Shown: one piece after another, positions 19,946 through 29,202 of the stretch
How the letters are laid out: every line of letters starts with the position of its first letter
Numbering within the stretch: the first letter of the stretch is position 1
Assembly: GCF_016406305.1 (NCBI RefSeq)
Contig: NZ_CP066369.1
Location: 824,501-888,500 of the forward strand
Source: Shewanella putrefaciens
GTDB taxonomy: Bacteria; Pseudomonadota; Gammaproteobacteria; Enterobacterales; Shewanellaceae
DNA length: 64,000 nt
Direction of reading: 5' to 3'
Notes under the pieces: generated by a model
The model's input: only the letters and a program-made list of their open reading frames with translations
Databases searched by the model: none
Told to the model about the DNA's origin: nothing
Made by a program: the position numbers and the translations under genes

Positions 19946-21381
19946 TATTCTGCTGCGTTCGCTTTAGGTGCGCTGGGACGACGGCGACGGCGCTGGGTGG
20001 CGTTGCGATTGCGATTCCCAGGTGCCTTATTACCGCTGCGCGCAATGGTTAAACGCTCGCTTTCATCGGCTTCGACAAACTGTTGCCACCAGGCAGCACT
20101 CTTAGCGACATTACCGCCCTCGGCTTCGCCTCTAAGTAATAGTAAGTCGTAGGCGGCCCTAAACTTTGGATGTTCCATCAGTTTAAAGGCGCGGGTACCT
20201 TGGCTGCGGTCAAAGCGTAGCTGTAACTGCCAAATGTCCTTCGCTGGCGTACTAAAACGGCGTGGAATACTGATGGTTTGGCATTGCTGCTCCATCACAT
20301 CGCCCATGGCGGCGAAAAAGGCATCGTATAAGGTTAAACCGCTTTCAACGGCGATATCTTCGGCGCGTTGACGCAGTGGATACCAAAGAATGGCGGCATA
20401 GAAGAAGGAAGGGGTAACGGGTTTATCTTCGTTTACCCGGGTGTCAGTGCTCTTCATGATGGCTTGCACCATCTTCATCGCTGGACCCTTGGGATCTTCT
20501 TTGAGTATCGCATCGACCTGTGGAAACAGCGGCGCGAATAACTTGTATTCCTGCATCAGTTCGAAGTTGGCTAAGGCTTTGCCTGCAAAGAAGAGTTTTA
20601 GCACTTCTTCGTACATGCGCGCGGCGGGAATGTCCTTTAACAGCGGAGCCAACTGTTTGATAGGCTTAGCTGTGACTTCTTCGATACTCATGCTGAGTTT
20701 AGTGGCGAAACGCACCGCCCTGAGCATACGCACGGGATCTTCACGGTAACGGGTTTCAGGATCGCCAATCAGCCTTAAGGTGCCGGCTTTGAGGTCGCTC
20801 ATACCACCGCCGTAGCAGCGGATGGAGTAATCGCTGATATCGTAGTAGAGGGCATTTACTGTAAAGTCGCGGCGCTCGGCATCTTCATCAATTTCGCCAT
20901 AGACGTTGTCGCGCAGTAAGCGGCCTTCAGCATTGGCCTTAGAGACTTTTTCGTTGCTTTCACCGTGGTGACCACGGAAAGTCGCCACTTCTATTACATC
21001 GCGGCCAAAGACGATATGGGCAAGGCGGAAACGGCGGCCTACGACGCGGCAATTGCGAAACAGTTTTTTGATTTCCTCTGGCGTTGCGTTGGTCACAACG
21101 TCGAAATCCTTTGGTTCGAGCCCGAGGAGTAAATCACGCACACCGCCACCGACCAAATAGGCTTGAAAGCCAGATTTATTTAGTCTGTACAATACTTTAA
21201 GTGCATTTTCGCTAATTTGTTTGCGGGAGATGGAATGGGCATCTCTTGGCACTAACTCCAAGCTTAAGGTACCGGAAGAAACTTCAGGGATTTGGGGTTC
21301 AATCTGAGCTGGAGTCGGAGCGGTCGTTTTAGGCGCGTCTTCAAATAGCTGCTTGCAGAATTGGCTGATACGGCGAAAAAT
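19945..21381 (-). CDS. pcnB: Poly(A) polymerase I, probable AUU start
   Basis: Adds 3' poly(A) tails to RNA and promotes decay. It shows the nucleotidyl-transferase motif GGGVRDLLLG, the catalytic pair in KDFDVVTNA, and RRFRLAHIVFG with VATFRG. The C-terminus is Arg-rich. An open frame runs to 21483, but the family N-terminus begins at a codon ATT (21381-21379): I/M-FRRISQFCKQLFE lines up with E. coli PcnB MFTRVANFCRKVL. In E. coli pcnB is known to start at AUU. A GAGGTG Shine-Dalgarno sits 4 bases upstream. From there the protein has 478 residues (E. coli 465). The 34 extra upstream codons do not resemble PcnB. Confidence 0.93.
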   Translation of the reverse strand: MFRRISQFCKQLFEDAPKTTAPTPAQIEPQIPEVSSGTLSLELVPRDAHSISRKQISENALKVLYRLNKSGFQAYLVGGGVRDLLLGLEPKDFDVVTNATPEEIKKLFRNCRVVGRRFRLAHIVFGRDVIEVATFRGHHGESNEKVSKANAEGRLLRDNVYGEIDEDAERRDFTVNALYYDISDYSIRCYGGGMSDLKAGTLRLIGDPETRYREDPVRMLRAVRFATKLSMSIEEVTAKPIKQLAPLLKDIPAARMYEEVLKLFFAGKALANFELMQEYKLFAPLFPQVDAILKEDPKGPAMKMVQAIMKSTDTRVNEDKPVTPSFFYAAILWYPLRQRAEDIAVESGLTLYDAFFAAMGDVMEQQCQTISIPRRFSTPAKDIWQLQLRFDRSQGTRAFKLMEHPKFRAAYDLLLLRGEAEGGNVAKSAAWWQQFVEADESERLTIARSGNKAPGNRNRNATQRRRRRPSAPKANAAE

Positions 21382-21392
21382 GGGACACCTCG
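21376..21392 (-). promoter_or_regulatory. Shine-Dalgarno and AUU initiation site of pcnB
   Basis: On the reverse strand the order is GAGGTG, TCCC, ATT, TTT. No ATG, GTG or TTG lies in frame close to the conserved N-terminus. AUU starts are typically sensitive to IF3 levels, which keeps expression low. Confidence 0.75.
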
Positions 21393-21590
21393 AAATGTGA
21401 TCTGTTATGTGATTAAAAATCTGGCGGCTATCATATACCAATTGTCGCCCAATGGGTATATCGCTATGTTTACCCAAGACCAAGAGTCCTGCTGTTGATC
21501 ACAGTCATTTGTATCTTTTGAACGCAGTCATTTGTCTCCGCTGAACACTGCGATTTATTTAAGATAAAGCCTGCTCAGTATTGAATGGCT

Positions 21591-22505
21591 TTAGGGCTCA
21601 ATCAGTATCTCGGCTTGTTTAGGAATGGCTGATAACTGAAATTGGGCCACGGCCTGCTCAAGCATTTGTGCCACAGAGCCGCAGGTTTCAACGCGCCTTT
21701 GCCCTAAAAACGCCAGTGCCGCATTTAGACTGGCTTGGGGATGTTGTTTATCTATGGCCTGTGCATGGTTTTGTTTTGAAAGTTTAAATCCAGGTGTCAG
21801 GCAGGCGAGTGGCAAATGTAGCCACTCGGGCGCCGTTAAACCAAAGGTCTGATATAGGCTCAATTGACGACAACTGGCCTCGATTAAATCACAACCACGC
21901 ACGACTTCGGTGATCCCCTGATAGGCGTCATCCAGCACTACTGCGAGCTGATAGGCATACAAGCCATCGCTGCGCTTAATGATAAAATCCTCCGCGGCAA
22001 ATGGGGTATCGACACAGATATGACCCATTAAGTTGTCATCAAATTCTTGCACTTGCGCCGTATTGACTATCCGCACCGCCCCCGAACTAACCACATTGGC
22101 AGCCTTGGCCTGTGATAACCGGTGACAACGGCCATCGTAGATGCCCCCCATAGATTGAATGAGTTTGCGACTACATTGGCAGAAATAGGCTTTATCCTGG
22201 GTCAGTAAAAGATCTATGTGTGACTGGTAGGCCTCTGTGCGCTGGCTTTGATAGAGCACTGCGCCATCCCACTCCAAACTATAGGCTTCTAAGGTGCGTA
22301 AAATATCGTCCGCAGCACCTTTAACCTCCCGAGGGGGATCGATATCTTCGATGCGGATAAGCCATTGACCACCGAGGGAGCGGGCCCGTAAATAGCTACC
22401 AAGGGCGGCGATCAGTGAGCCAAAATGCAGTGCACCCGAGGGGGAGGGCGCAAAACGGCCGACATAGGGTCGGTTAGGAGTATCAAGCGTTAATGGCATA
22501 GGCAT
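21591..22505 (-). CDS. gluQ: Glutamyl-Q tRNA(Asp) synthetase
   Basis: Truncated glutamyl-tRNA synthetase that attaches glutamate to queuosine in tRNA(Asp). 304 residues (E. coli 308). The HIGH-like motif appears as GRFAPSPSGALHFGSL and the KMSKS-like loop as KLSKQNH. Cys of the zinc site lie near CQCSRKL. The anticodon-binding domain is absent, as is normal for this family. It lies between dksA and pcnB. Confidence 0.95.
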   Translation of the reverse strand: MPMPLTLDTPNRPYVGRFAPSPSGALHFGSLIAALGSYLRARSLGGQWLIRIEDIDPPREVKGAADDILRTLEAYSLEWDGAVLYQSQRTEAYQSHIDLLLTQDKAYFCQCSRKLIQSMGGIYDGRCHRLSQAKAANVVSSGAVRIVNTAQVQEFDDNLMGHICVDTPFAAEDFIIKRSDGLYAYQLAVVLDDAYQGITEVVRGCDLIEASCRQLSLYQTFGLTAPEWLHLPLACLTPGFKLSKQNHAQAIDKQHPQASLNAALAFLGQRRVETCGSVAQMLEQAVAQFQLSAIPKQAEILIEP

Positions 22506-22646
22506 AAGATCTAGGCTGAGTGTCGGAATCGCGCTAGCAAAAGTGCGGGTATTTTAGAGGGACACAAAGATAAAAGCGAATCGGGGAATAAAATGAAGTG
22601 AGCGTGGCTTAAACTAGATGAATTACCTAGCCTTTAAAAACAAGTA

Positions 22647-22664
22647 GGCGGGGGAGTCCCCGCC
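22647..22664 (-). terminator. Terminator of dksA
   Basis: Stem GGCGGGG / CCCCGCC just past the dksA stop, followed on the reverse strand by TTTTTAAAGG. Confidence 0.8.
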
Positions 22665-22676
22665 CAGTTTGGCAGC

Positions 22677-23120
22677 TTAACCCGCCATTTGCTTTTCTTT
22701 GATCTCTGCAAGGGTTTTACAGTCGATACACTGATCGGCTGTTGGACGCGCTTCGAGACGGCGGATGCCGATTTCGATACCGCAGGAATCACAGAAGCCG
22801 AAATCGTCTTCTTCGATTTTTTGCAGTGTTTTTTCGATCTTCTTGATCAGCTTACGTTCTCTGTCGCGGGCACGAAGTTCGAGACTGAACTCTTCTTCCT
22901 GCGCTGCACGGTCAACAGGATCGGGAAAGTTTGCTGCTTCATCCTGCATGTGACTCAGAGTACGGTCGACCTCTTCACGCAACTGATTGCGCCAAGCTTC
23001 AAGAATTGTCTTGAAGTGACCCAGTTGCTTAGCGTTCATATACTCCTCACCCGGCTTTTCCTGGTAGGGACTTACACCTGCGATAGCGAGTACGCCAAGT
23101 TTTTTGGTGCCTTCAGGCAT
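22677..23120 (-). CDS. dksA: RNA polymerase-binding transcription factor DksA
   Basis: Binds the RNA polymerase secondary channel and acts with ppGpp in the stringent response. 147 residues (E. coli 151), highly similar throughout. The coiled-coil tip [11 protein letters not shown] includes the key Asp residues. The zinc finger CDSCG ... CIDC and the ending EIKEKQMAG are intact. Its own terminator suggests it is expressed apart from gluQ. Confidence 0.98.
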   Translation of the reverse strand: MPEGTKKLGVLAIAGVSPYQEKPGEEYMNAKQLGHFKTILEAWRNQLREEVDRTLSHMQDEAANFPDPVDRAAQEEEFSLELRARDRERKLIKKIEKTLQKIEEDDFGFCDSCGIEIGIRRLEARPTADQCIDCKTLAEIKEKQMAG

Positions 23121-23283
23121 AACGCATCTCCTGTAATCATTTGCGTTTGTAGGGCGTCCTTAAGAACGGCCGCTATCTATATCAGAATCTTTACAACGAG
23201 GCAAATTTTTCAGTTCGCCGTCATTGAAATTTATGACTATGTTCGCTAATTGAATTTAATTTTAAATTTACTGGATCTTAACA

Positions 23284-23988
23284 TCATACTCGGACTGGGC
23301 ATGCTTGGGCTAGGTGTATCTCTGTGGGGGATATTTCGCAGCGATAGGCCAAGACCTCCACTCCCGCTAAAGCCGCCATTTTCAGTAGCTTAGCATATTC
23401 AGGGTCGATATGTTCCGCGGGGGCGACACTGTGGATCTGTGTGTGTTGTACGACAAAAAGCAACACAGCCCTGTGTCCAAGGTTGACCATTTGTATCAAT
23501 TCCCGCAAATGTTTTTGGCCGCGTAGACTCACCGCATCGGGGAAATAGCCTTGCTCCCCTTCGAGTAAAGTACAACTTTTGACTTCTATATAACAGGCGG
23601 GTTTTTGAGCACCCTCGAGCAATAGATCGATGCGGCTATTTTCATCCCCATATTTGACTTCGCGCCTTAGGCTGTCATAACCCGAGAGTTCGCTGATTAT
23701 GCCCTGCTTAATCGCTTCTTCCACCAGTGCATTGGCATTTCCCGAATGTATGCCAATGAGCCCACCCTCTGGGGTGCCCATCAGCTCCCAGGTGTGGGCA
23801 TATTTGCGTTTAGGATTGGCGGAGGTTGAGAACCAGACCGGCTCGCCGGGAAAGAGGCAATTGCGCATCGAGCCCGTATTGGGGCAGTGGATGGTGATTT
23901 CCGTGCCATCGGCAAGTGCGATGTCGGCGAGAAAGCGCTTGTAACGCCTGAGTAATTTTCCCTGCATTAGTGCTGGAGTAAAGCGCAT
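23284..23988 (-). CDS. sfsA: Sugar fermentation stimulation protein SfsA
   Basis: 234 residues, equal to E. coli SfsA. Conserved features are HCPNTGSM near residue 35, the [21 protein letters not shown] block and [10 protein letters not shown], which resembles a nuclease-like metal site. It is proposed to bind DNA or nucleic acid; its exact role is poorly known. It heads the reverse block before dksA, as in E. coli. Confidence 0.95.
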   Translation of the reverse strand: MRFTPALMQGKLLRRYKRFLADIALADGTEITIHCPNTGSMRNCLFPGEPVWFSTSANPKRKYAHTWELMGTPEGGLIGIHSGNANALVEEAIKQGIISELSGYDSLRREVKYGDENSRIDLLLEGAQKPACYIEVKSCTLLEGEQGYFPDAVSLRGQKHLRELIQMVNLGHRAVLLFVVQHTQIHSVAPAEHIDPEYAKLLKMAALAGVEVLAYRCEISPTEIHLAQACPVRV

Positions 23989-24190
23989 GCCCTTAACCTA
24001 TCTCGATAATCATTAGCCCCAAAGACTAGCAAATTTCGCAAATGTTTACAGATTTTACCTGAGTAACTTCCGGCAATCGCTTTGCGTCGCAGGCGGCTAG
24101 CAGTACACTGCGGCGATAAAGTTTGTTCTGATTGCTGATTGATTGTGCTGATTGATTATTCTAAAACGAATCGAAAAATAAGGATCCCTA

Positions 24191-25483
24191 ATGAGTGAAC
24201 TAAAAGTGACTGACATAATGCAAGTGCGACTCACAAAAGAAACTGCCGCAGCCCACTGGGGCAAGGCCGATGTGACTTTCAGCGTCGAAGGGGCGCAAAT
24301 TCATTTAGCGGGTGGTGATGAGCTGCGCCAAATTCAAATGGCGGCGCGTAAGCTACGTAGCCAAGGTATTAGCAGCGTTGCATTGGAAGGACAGCTTTGG
24401 GATCTGAATAGCCAGTGGGTGTTCGCCCAAGGTTTTGCAACCGCGAAAACGGGCTATCAAATTCAATGGTGTGGTGATGATGCGGTGCAAGCCGAATTAC
24501 AGCGCCGACTCGACGTCGCGACCTTTGCCCGTCAACTGATCAACGATACGCCTGAAAACCTATCGCCAGTGAAACTGGCCCAACAAGCGGCCAAATGGTT
24601 AGCCGATATCGGTGGTGCTAAGGTCAGCTATCGGATTATCGAAGGCGAAGCGCTGCTCGAAGAACAATGGATTGGTATCCATGCTGTGGGCCGCGGCAGT
24701 GAGCGTCCACCGGCGATGTTAGAGTTAGATTTCAACCCATTAGCCGCCGATGCGCCAGTGTCTGTTGCGCTTGTGGGTAAAGGCATCACCTTCGACTCAG
24801 GCGGCTACAGCATCAAAGCCTCCGAAGGCATGTTAGGTATGAAGTGCGATATGGGCGGCGCGGCGACAGTCACAGCCGCACTCGGTTTGGCGATTAAATC
24901 TGGCCTAAATAAGCGGGTTAAACTCTTCTTATGTTGCGCTGAAAACCTGATCAGTGGCCGCGCTTACAAACTTGGCGATATCCTGACCTACAAAAATGGT
25001 GTGACAGTGGAAGTGGTCAATACAGATGCGGAAGGTCGTTTAGTGCTGGCCGATGGTCTGCAAGCGGCCTCTGCTACAGGTGCGCCTTTCATTATCGACG
25101 CCGCGACCCTGACTGGCGCCGCTGTGATGGCAGTAGGTTCAAACTACAACGCGATTTTCTCGCCACAGGCAGAGATTTTACAATTGGCGCAGCAAAAGGC
25201 GGCGAGTGTGGCCGAACGCGTATGGCCGCTACCACTGGACCCTTGGCATAAAGAGATGTGTCCATCGGCCTATGCTGATACCGCGAACAGTCGTCCGGTC
25301 AAAGGCGGCGGCGCAGGTGGCGCTTCCAATGCGGCGGGCTTCCTGTGGCGCTTTGTATCACCCGAAGCTCAATGGCTACATGTCGATTTAGCGGGTGCTT
25401 TTGAAGATTCGGCTTCAGCACTGTGGGGCGCGGGCGCCACCACCCACGGCGTATTGACTATCAGTGAACTGATTAAAGCTTAA
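24191..25483 (+). CDS. pepB: Peptidase B (M17 leucyl aminopeptidase)
   Basis: Cytosolic zinc/manganese aminopeptidase that removes N-terminal residues from peptides. 430 residues (E. coli PepB 427). Catalytic parts: VGKGITFDSGGYSIK (Lys and Asp ligands), KCDMGGAA (Asp), and the M17 signature NTDAEGRLVLADGL. The PepB-specific LFLCCAENLISG is present, unlike PepA. Start ATG has AAGGATC upstream. Monocistronic with a terminator. Confidence 0.96.
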   Translation: MSELKVTDIMQVRLTKETAAAHWGKADVTFSVEGAQIHLAGGDELRQIQMAARKLRSQGISSVALEGQLWDLNSQWVFAQGFATAKTGYQIQWCGDDAVQAELQRRLDVATFARQLINDTPENLSPVKLAQQAAKWLADIGGAKVSYRIIEGEALLEEQWIGIHAVGRGSERPPAMLELDFNPLAADAPVSVALVGKGITFDSGGYSIKASEGMLGMKCDMGGAATVTAALGLAIKSGLNKRVKLFLCCAENLISGRAYKLGDILTYKNGVTVEVVNTDAEGRLVLADGLQAASATGAPFIIDAATLTGAAVMAVGSNYNAIFSPQAEILQLAQQKAASVAERVWPLPLDPWHKEMCPSAYADTANSRPVKGGGAGGASNAAGFLWRFVSPEAQWLHVDLAGAFEDSASALWGAGATTHGVLTISELIKA

Positions 25484-25573
25484 GAATGGCTCAAAGCTTA
25501 ATAACTGCTAAAAGCTTATGACTAACCATAAGCTAGGCTAGTGCAGAGCTTTAAGTTTCCACAGCCTTGATGT

Positions 25574-25597
25574 AAAACCGCCTTCGGGCGGTTTTTT
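25574..25597 (+). terminator. Terminator after pepB
   Basis: Stem AAAACCGCC / GGCGGTTTT with loop TTCG, followed by TTTT, about 90 bases past the stop. Confidence 0.88.
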
Positions 25598-25685
25598 ATT
25601 AGGTGAAATGCTAGTCCAATCATTTACTTGGTGTTTATACGGCTTCATGGCATGTTACGGCAGAGATGTTTTATCAGGAAACGTG

Positions 25686-26195
25686 ATGATAACAATACGA
25701 AAAGCGACTAAGGCGGATGCGCAGTCCTGCTGGGATATCCGCAATGCCGCCATCAATAAAGGCTGCGCCGGATTTTATGCCGCAGGCGATCTGCAAATTT
25801 GGACCGCAGGCGAACTGACCGAGCAGTTTAGCCGTATCGTTGATGCCCATTTTTATCTGGCTGAACTACTTACGGAGAAATCGCCGGATAAAAAAGTCGT
25901 AGGCACAGCTATGCTAGATGCGCCCTATGCCCAGTTAGAAGCGCTGTTTGTTTCCCCCGATGCCATGAGGCTCGGAGTGGGTAAGGCGCTGTTACAATTT
26001 ATTGAAAATATGGCTTTTAATCAGGGGATTGCCCAACTCAGGCTGGAATCGACCTTGAATGCGGTGGATTTTTATCGCCACTGTGGTTTTGGTGGTGAAG
26101 GTTTGGAGGAGGAGTCAATCTACTGCTCACCCCGGGGGATCGCCTTAGAGTGTATGGTGATGTATAAGAATCTAGAACGGCCTTCGGCATGCTAG
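25686..26195 (+). CDS. GNAT-family N-acetyltransferase
   Basis: 169 residues from ATG 25686, chosen because ITIRKAT is the usual GNAT start; the open frame reaches back to 25608. The acetyl-CoA site is ALFVSPDAMRLGVGKALLQFIE, followed by LRLESTLNAVDFYRHCGF. The substrate is unknown. The stop is followed directly by a structured, repeat-rich region. Confidence 0.88.
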   Translation: MITIRKATKADAQSCWDIRNAAINKGCAGFYAAGDLQIWTAGELTEQFSRIVDAHFYLAELLTEKSPDKKVVGTAMLDAPYAQLEALFVSPDAMRLGVGKALLQFIENMAFNQGIAQLRLESTLNAVDFYRHCGFGGEGLEEESIYCSPRGIALECMVMYKNLERPSAC

Positions 26196-26340
26196 GACGT
26201 TCGGATGACGGCACGCAGCAAGCTGCTACAGAACGTCACTTCGTGACTCACGGTTTACCGAACGGGCTTTGCTCTTACGGTGAGCGCAGCGTTCTGTGAG
26301 TGAGTTTACGAACGTTCTGTTTTCCGAGAACCGCTCTTGG
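26196..26340. other. Structured gene-free stretch before the tandem repeats
   Basis: This stretch contains several nested inverted pairs, for example CAGAACG with CGTTCTG enclosing GTCAC/GTGAC and CGGTTTACCG. No ORF is supported. It may belong to the same mobile or repeat unit as the array that follows. Confidence 0.5.
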
Positions 26341-26727
26341 CATATTCAAGGGAATCAACGGATCAAGCATGGAGGCGGAATTAACTCTAAAGACTTAAAG
26401 GTTGCTGACATACACAAGGGAATCAGCGGATCAAGCATGGATGTGGAATTAACACTTAATAAGGAGGTTGCTGACATACTCAAGGGAATCAGCGGATCAA
26501 GCATGGAGGCGGAATTAACACTTCATAAGGAGGTTGCTGACATACTCAAGGGAATCAACAGATCAAGCATGGATGTGGGATTAACTCTGAAGACTTAATG
26601 TTTTAGATGAGGTTGCTGACATATTCAAGGGAATCAACGGATCAAGCATGGATGCGGAATTAACTATCCATAAAAGGTTGCTGACATACTCAAGGGAATC
26701 AACAGATCAAGATGGGGGAATTAACTC
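26341..26727. repeat. Tandem array, six imperfect copies of a ~66-bp unit
   Basis: Units begin at about 26341, 26409, 26475, 26541, 26620 and 26684 (spacings 68, 66, 66, 79, 64). Each carries the core CAAGGGAATCAACGGATC, then AAGCATGGATGCGGAATTAAC and a linker ending GGTTGCTGACAT. The last copy is degraded (GATCAAGATGGGGGAATTAACTCCC) and is followed by a short inverted match to the left edge (CTCTTGGCATA / TATGCC). Part of it is open in one frame (26296-26598), but unit spacing is not always a multiple of three. Confidence 0.85.
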
Positions 26728-26875
26728 CCAAGAGTATGCCAACTATCGTTCTTTCGCCTGAAATCCCGATGCCGACAAGAGTAACTTCTATGGCTTAAAT
26801 CAAGCTTAATCCATTGCTAAAAAAGACTTTATTTCATTAGCCTTTAGTCAAATCCCTCTGAAAATACGCGCTAGC

Positions 26876-27763
26876 TTAAGTCGCCTCTGGGGTATTAAGT
26901 TGTTGGCGTTTTTCCATCAGATCTTTAATTAGCGGCGTGAGAATCAACTCCATGGCGAGGGACATTTTACCGCCGGGGACAACAAGTGTGTTAACCCGCG
27001 ACATAAAAGAGCCTTGGATCATACTCAGGAAAAAGGGGAAATCGACATTGTTGATGCCGCGGAAACGGATCACCACAAAGCTCTCGTCTAGGCTCGGAAT
27101 ATCTTTTGCACTGAAAGGGTTAGAGGTATCCACCGTCGGCACCCGTTGAAAGTTGATATGGGTGCGGGAAAACTGCGGTGTCATATGCTTAATGTAATCG
27201 TCCATACTGCGGACAATCGAGCCCATGACCTTTTCGCGGCTATGGCCGCGCTCCGAGGTGTCGCGAATAATTTTTTGGATCCACTCTAAGTTAACAATGG
27301 GCACCATGCCGATAAGCAAATCCACATGTTGGGCGACATTGGCATCCGCCGTCACTACGCCGCCGTGCAGACCTTCGTAATAGAGCATATCGGTATTTTC
27401 AGGGAGTGGCCGCCATTGGGTAAAAGTGCCGGGCATTTGATTAAAGGGCACTGCCTCGTCAAAGGTGTGCAAATAGCTGCGGGTTTCACCTTGGCCTGTG
27501 GCGCTGTAATCGCGAAAGCATTGTTCTAAACGGGCAAAGTTATTGGCCTCAGGGCCGAAGTAACTGAGGTTGCGGTTTTCGGCCTGGGATTTGCGGATCA
27601 TCACTTCCATTTCGGCGCGGGTGTAATGGTGAAAACTGTCCCCCTCGACAAAGGCGGCATTGATCCCGAGTTGGCGAAAAATATGGCTAAAGGCCGTCGT
27701 CGTTGTAGTGGTTCCAGCACCGGACGAGCCAGTAACTGCAATAATGGGATGTTTTGCTGACAT
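26876..27763 (-). CDS. prkB: Phosphoribulokinase-like kinase PrkB
   Basis: 295 residues (E. coli PrkB 289). P-loop GSSGAGTTTTT near residue 12, the substrate region EGDSFHHYTRAEM and YYEGLHGG. Family members phosphorylate ribulose-5-phosphate or a related substrate; gammaproteobacteria of this kind usually lack RuBisCO, so the physiological role is unclear. yheU and yheT lie upstream on the same strand, the E. coli order. Confidence 0.93.
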   Translation of the reverse strand: MSAKHPIIAVTGSSGAGTTTTTTAFSHIFRQLGINAAFVEGDSFHHYTRAEMEVMIRKSQAENRNLSYFGPEANNFARLEQCFRDYSATGQGETRSYLHTFDEAVPFNQMPGTFTQWRPLPENTDMLYYEGLHGGVVTADANVAQHVDLLIGMVPIVNLEWIQKIIRDTSERGHSREKVMGSIVRSMDDYIKHMTPQFSRTHINFQRVPTVDTSNPFSAKDIPSLDESFVVIRFRGINNVDFPFFLSMIQGSFMSRVNTLVVPGGKMSLAMELILTPLIKDLMEKRQQLNTPEAT

Positions 27764-27852
27764 TTTTTCTACCTAGCTGGGAACCAAAAGAGCCGCTTAT
27801 GGCAAGCGATAAAACCACGAGTTCTATTTATACGGTACAGTGGCTGTGTGGG

Positions 27853-28098
27853 TCAATCTTGCCGTTTGGTAATTTGATCCGCCGAGCGTATGGCAAAGGA
27901 TTCGTCATCCTCACTGTATTCTAACACTAGCTTACCTTGCTTAAGTGCTTGTTGACATTGAACTATCGCTTGGGATAATTCCTGCTCATCGAGGCTAGCA
28001 AAGCTGCCATCCTCCACTTGGCCAAACAGATATTCACGGATCAAATTGACCAATGTTTCATTTGGCAGTTGTAAAAGGGCTTCATAGGGAACAAGCAT
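27853..28098 (-). CDS. yheU: YheU family protein
   Basis: 81 residues from the ATG at 28098. The frame opens at 28137, but MLVPYEALLQLPNETLVNLIREYLF matches the family N-terminus, and AAGGAAACC sits just ahead of this ATG. A small acidic, helical protein of unknown function. It lies 22 bp after yheT. Confidence 0.88.
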   Translation of the reverse strand: MLVPYEALLQLPNETLVNLIREYLFGQVEDGSFASLDEQELSQAIVQCQQALKQGKLVLEYSEDDESFAIRSADQITKRQD

Positions 28099-28120
28099 AG
28101 GGTTTCCTTGTGGCAAAGCG

Positions 28121-29092
28121 TTAATGACCATCGCCAAGTAAAAAATCTAAAATGCGCCGTTCGAGAAAGTAACGGGGTTTCCATGGGGTGCCACCTTCGA
28201 TAAAGCCGACATGGCCACCATAGGCGTGTAATTCATATTCAACATGTTCAGACACTTGGCTAGGATGCGGAATGACATCGTCTGTCATAAAGGGATCGTC
28301 CTTGGCGTGCAGTATCAGTGTGGGTTTTGTGATACGGCTAACAAAGGGCAACCCACTGGCTCGGGCATAGTAGTCATCAACACCCGCAAAACCGTGTAGT
28401 GGCGCTGTGACTTTGTCATCGAAGTCATAAAAGGTATGCAGTTGGGCGACTTGCATCTGACTTAGGGAAATCGTATCGGCCAAATCCGGATCGGCTAATT
28501 TTTGGCTAATTTTTTGTTGTAACTGTTTGATTAAATGGCTTTGATACACTTTTGAAAAGCCATTCTCTAAGCGTTTAGCGCAGGCCGATAATTGTAGCGG
28601 CGCCGAGACGACGACGGCTCGGGTCAATAGGCTGTCGTCTTGATATTCGCCCTGGTATTTAGTCAATACATTGCCACCTAAACTGTAACCTACGGCGAGT
28701 AGAGGTGATTGTGGATAGGTTTGTTGCAGTTTCAATAGGCTAAACTGCAAATCATCCGTATCTCCGCTGTGGTAACTGCGGGCGAGGCGATTGCTTTCAC
28801 CGGAACAACTTCTATGGTGATGCACTACCGCGGTGAGTTGTTTCTCCTTGCAGGCGAGGAGTAAGCGTCTGGCATAATGTGACTGGGAACTTCCCTCTAA
28901 ACCATGGATGATCACCACAATTGGCGCGCTTTCCTGCGGGGAGCCTTGCCAGTCTAGATCGATAAAATCCCCATCGGGTAGCTCTAGGCGTTGCCTCTGC
29001 AGCACAGGTTTGGCCACTTTAGTGAAGACGGGCAAAATCGTTTGTATATGGGGACTCTTGGCCCACCAAGGCGGCATAAAGGTATTTAGCAT
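28121..29092 (-). CDS. yheT: Alpha/beta hydrolase YheT
   Basis: 323 residues of the AB-hydrolase family (UPF0017/YheT type). Visible motifs: IHGLEGSSQSHYARRL (oxyanion region), GYSLGGNVLTKYQGE (nucleophile elbow, Ser), DDPFMTD (acid) and GGHVGFIEG (His). So the catalytic triad seems intact. The substrate is unknown. First gene of yheT-yheU-prkB. Confidence 0.93.
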   Translation of the reverse strand: MLNTFMPPWWAKSPHIQTILPVFTKVAKPVLQRQRLELPDGDFIDLDWQGSPQESAPIVVIIHGLEGSSQSHYARRLLLACKEKQLTAVVHHHRSCSGESNRLARSYHSGDTDDLQFSLLKLQQTYPQSPLLAVGYSLGGNVLTKYQGEYQDDSLLTRAVVVSAPLQLSACAKRLENGFSKVYQSHLIKQLQQKISQKLADPDLADTISLSQMQVAQLHTFYDFDDKVTAPLHGFAGVDDYYARASGLPFVSRITKPTLILHAKDDPFMTDDVIPHPSQVSEHVEYELHAYGGHVGFIEGGTPWKPRYFLERRILDFLLGDGH

Positions 29093-29202
29093 GGGATTTT
29101 ATCTTGGTATCGACTATTGCTGAAAATTAAAACGTATGTTTAATTTAGATCCGCGGCTATTGTAGCACAATTGTTTATCACTAAACGTTTTAGGAGAACG
29201 AG

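Noticed and set aside
21382..21483. Longer PcnB starting at 21483
   Set aside because: The 34 extra residues do not match the family, whose N-terminus aligns from the ATT at 21381.
26296..26598. 100-codon repeat protein
   Set aside because: Only three of six units share the frame, unit spacing varies by non-multiples of three, and there is no good ribosome-binding site.
26341..26727. CRISPR array
   Set aside because: Units are long (about 66 bp), imperfect along their whole length, adjoining and without unique spacers; no cas genes are near.
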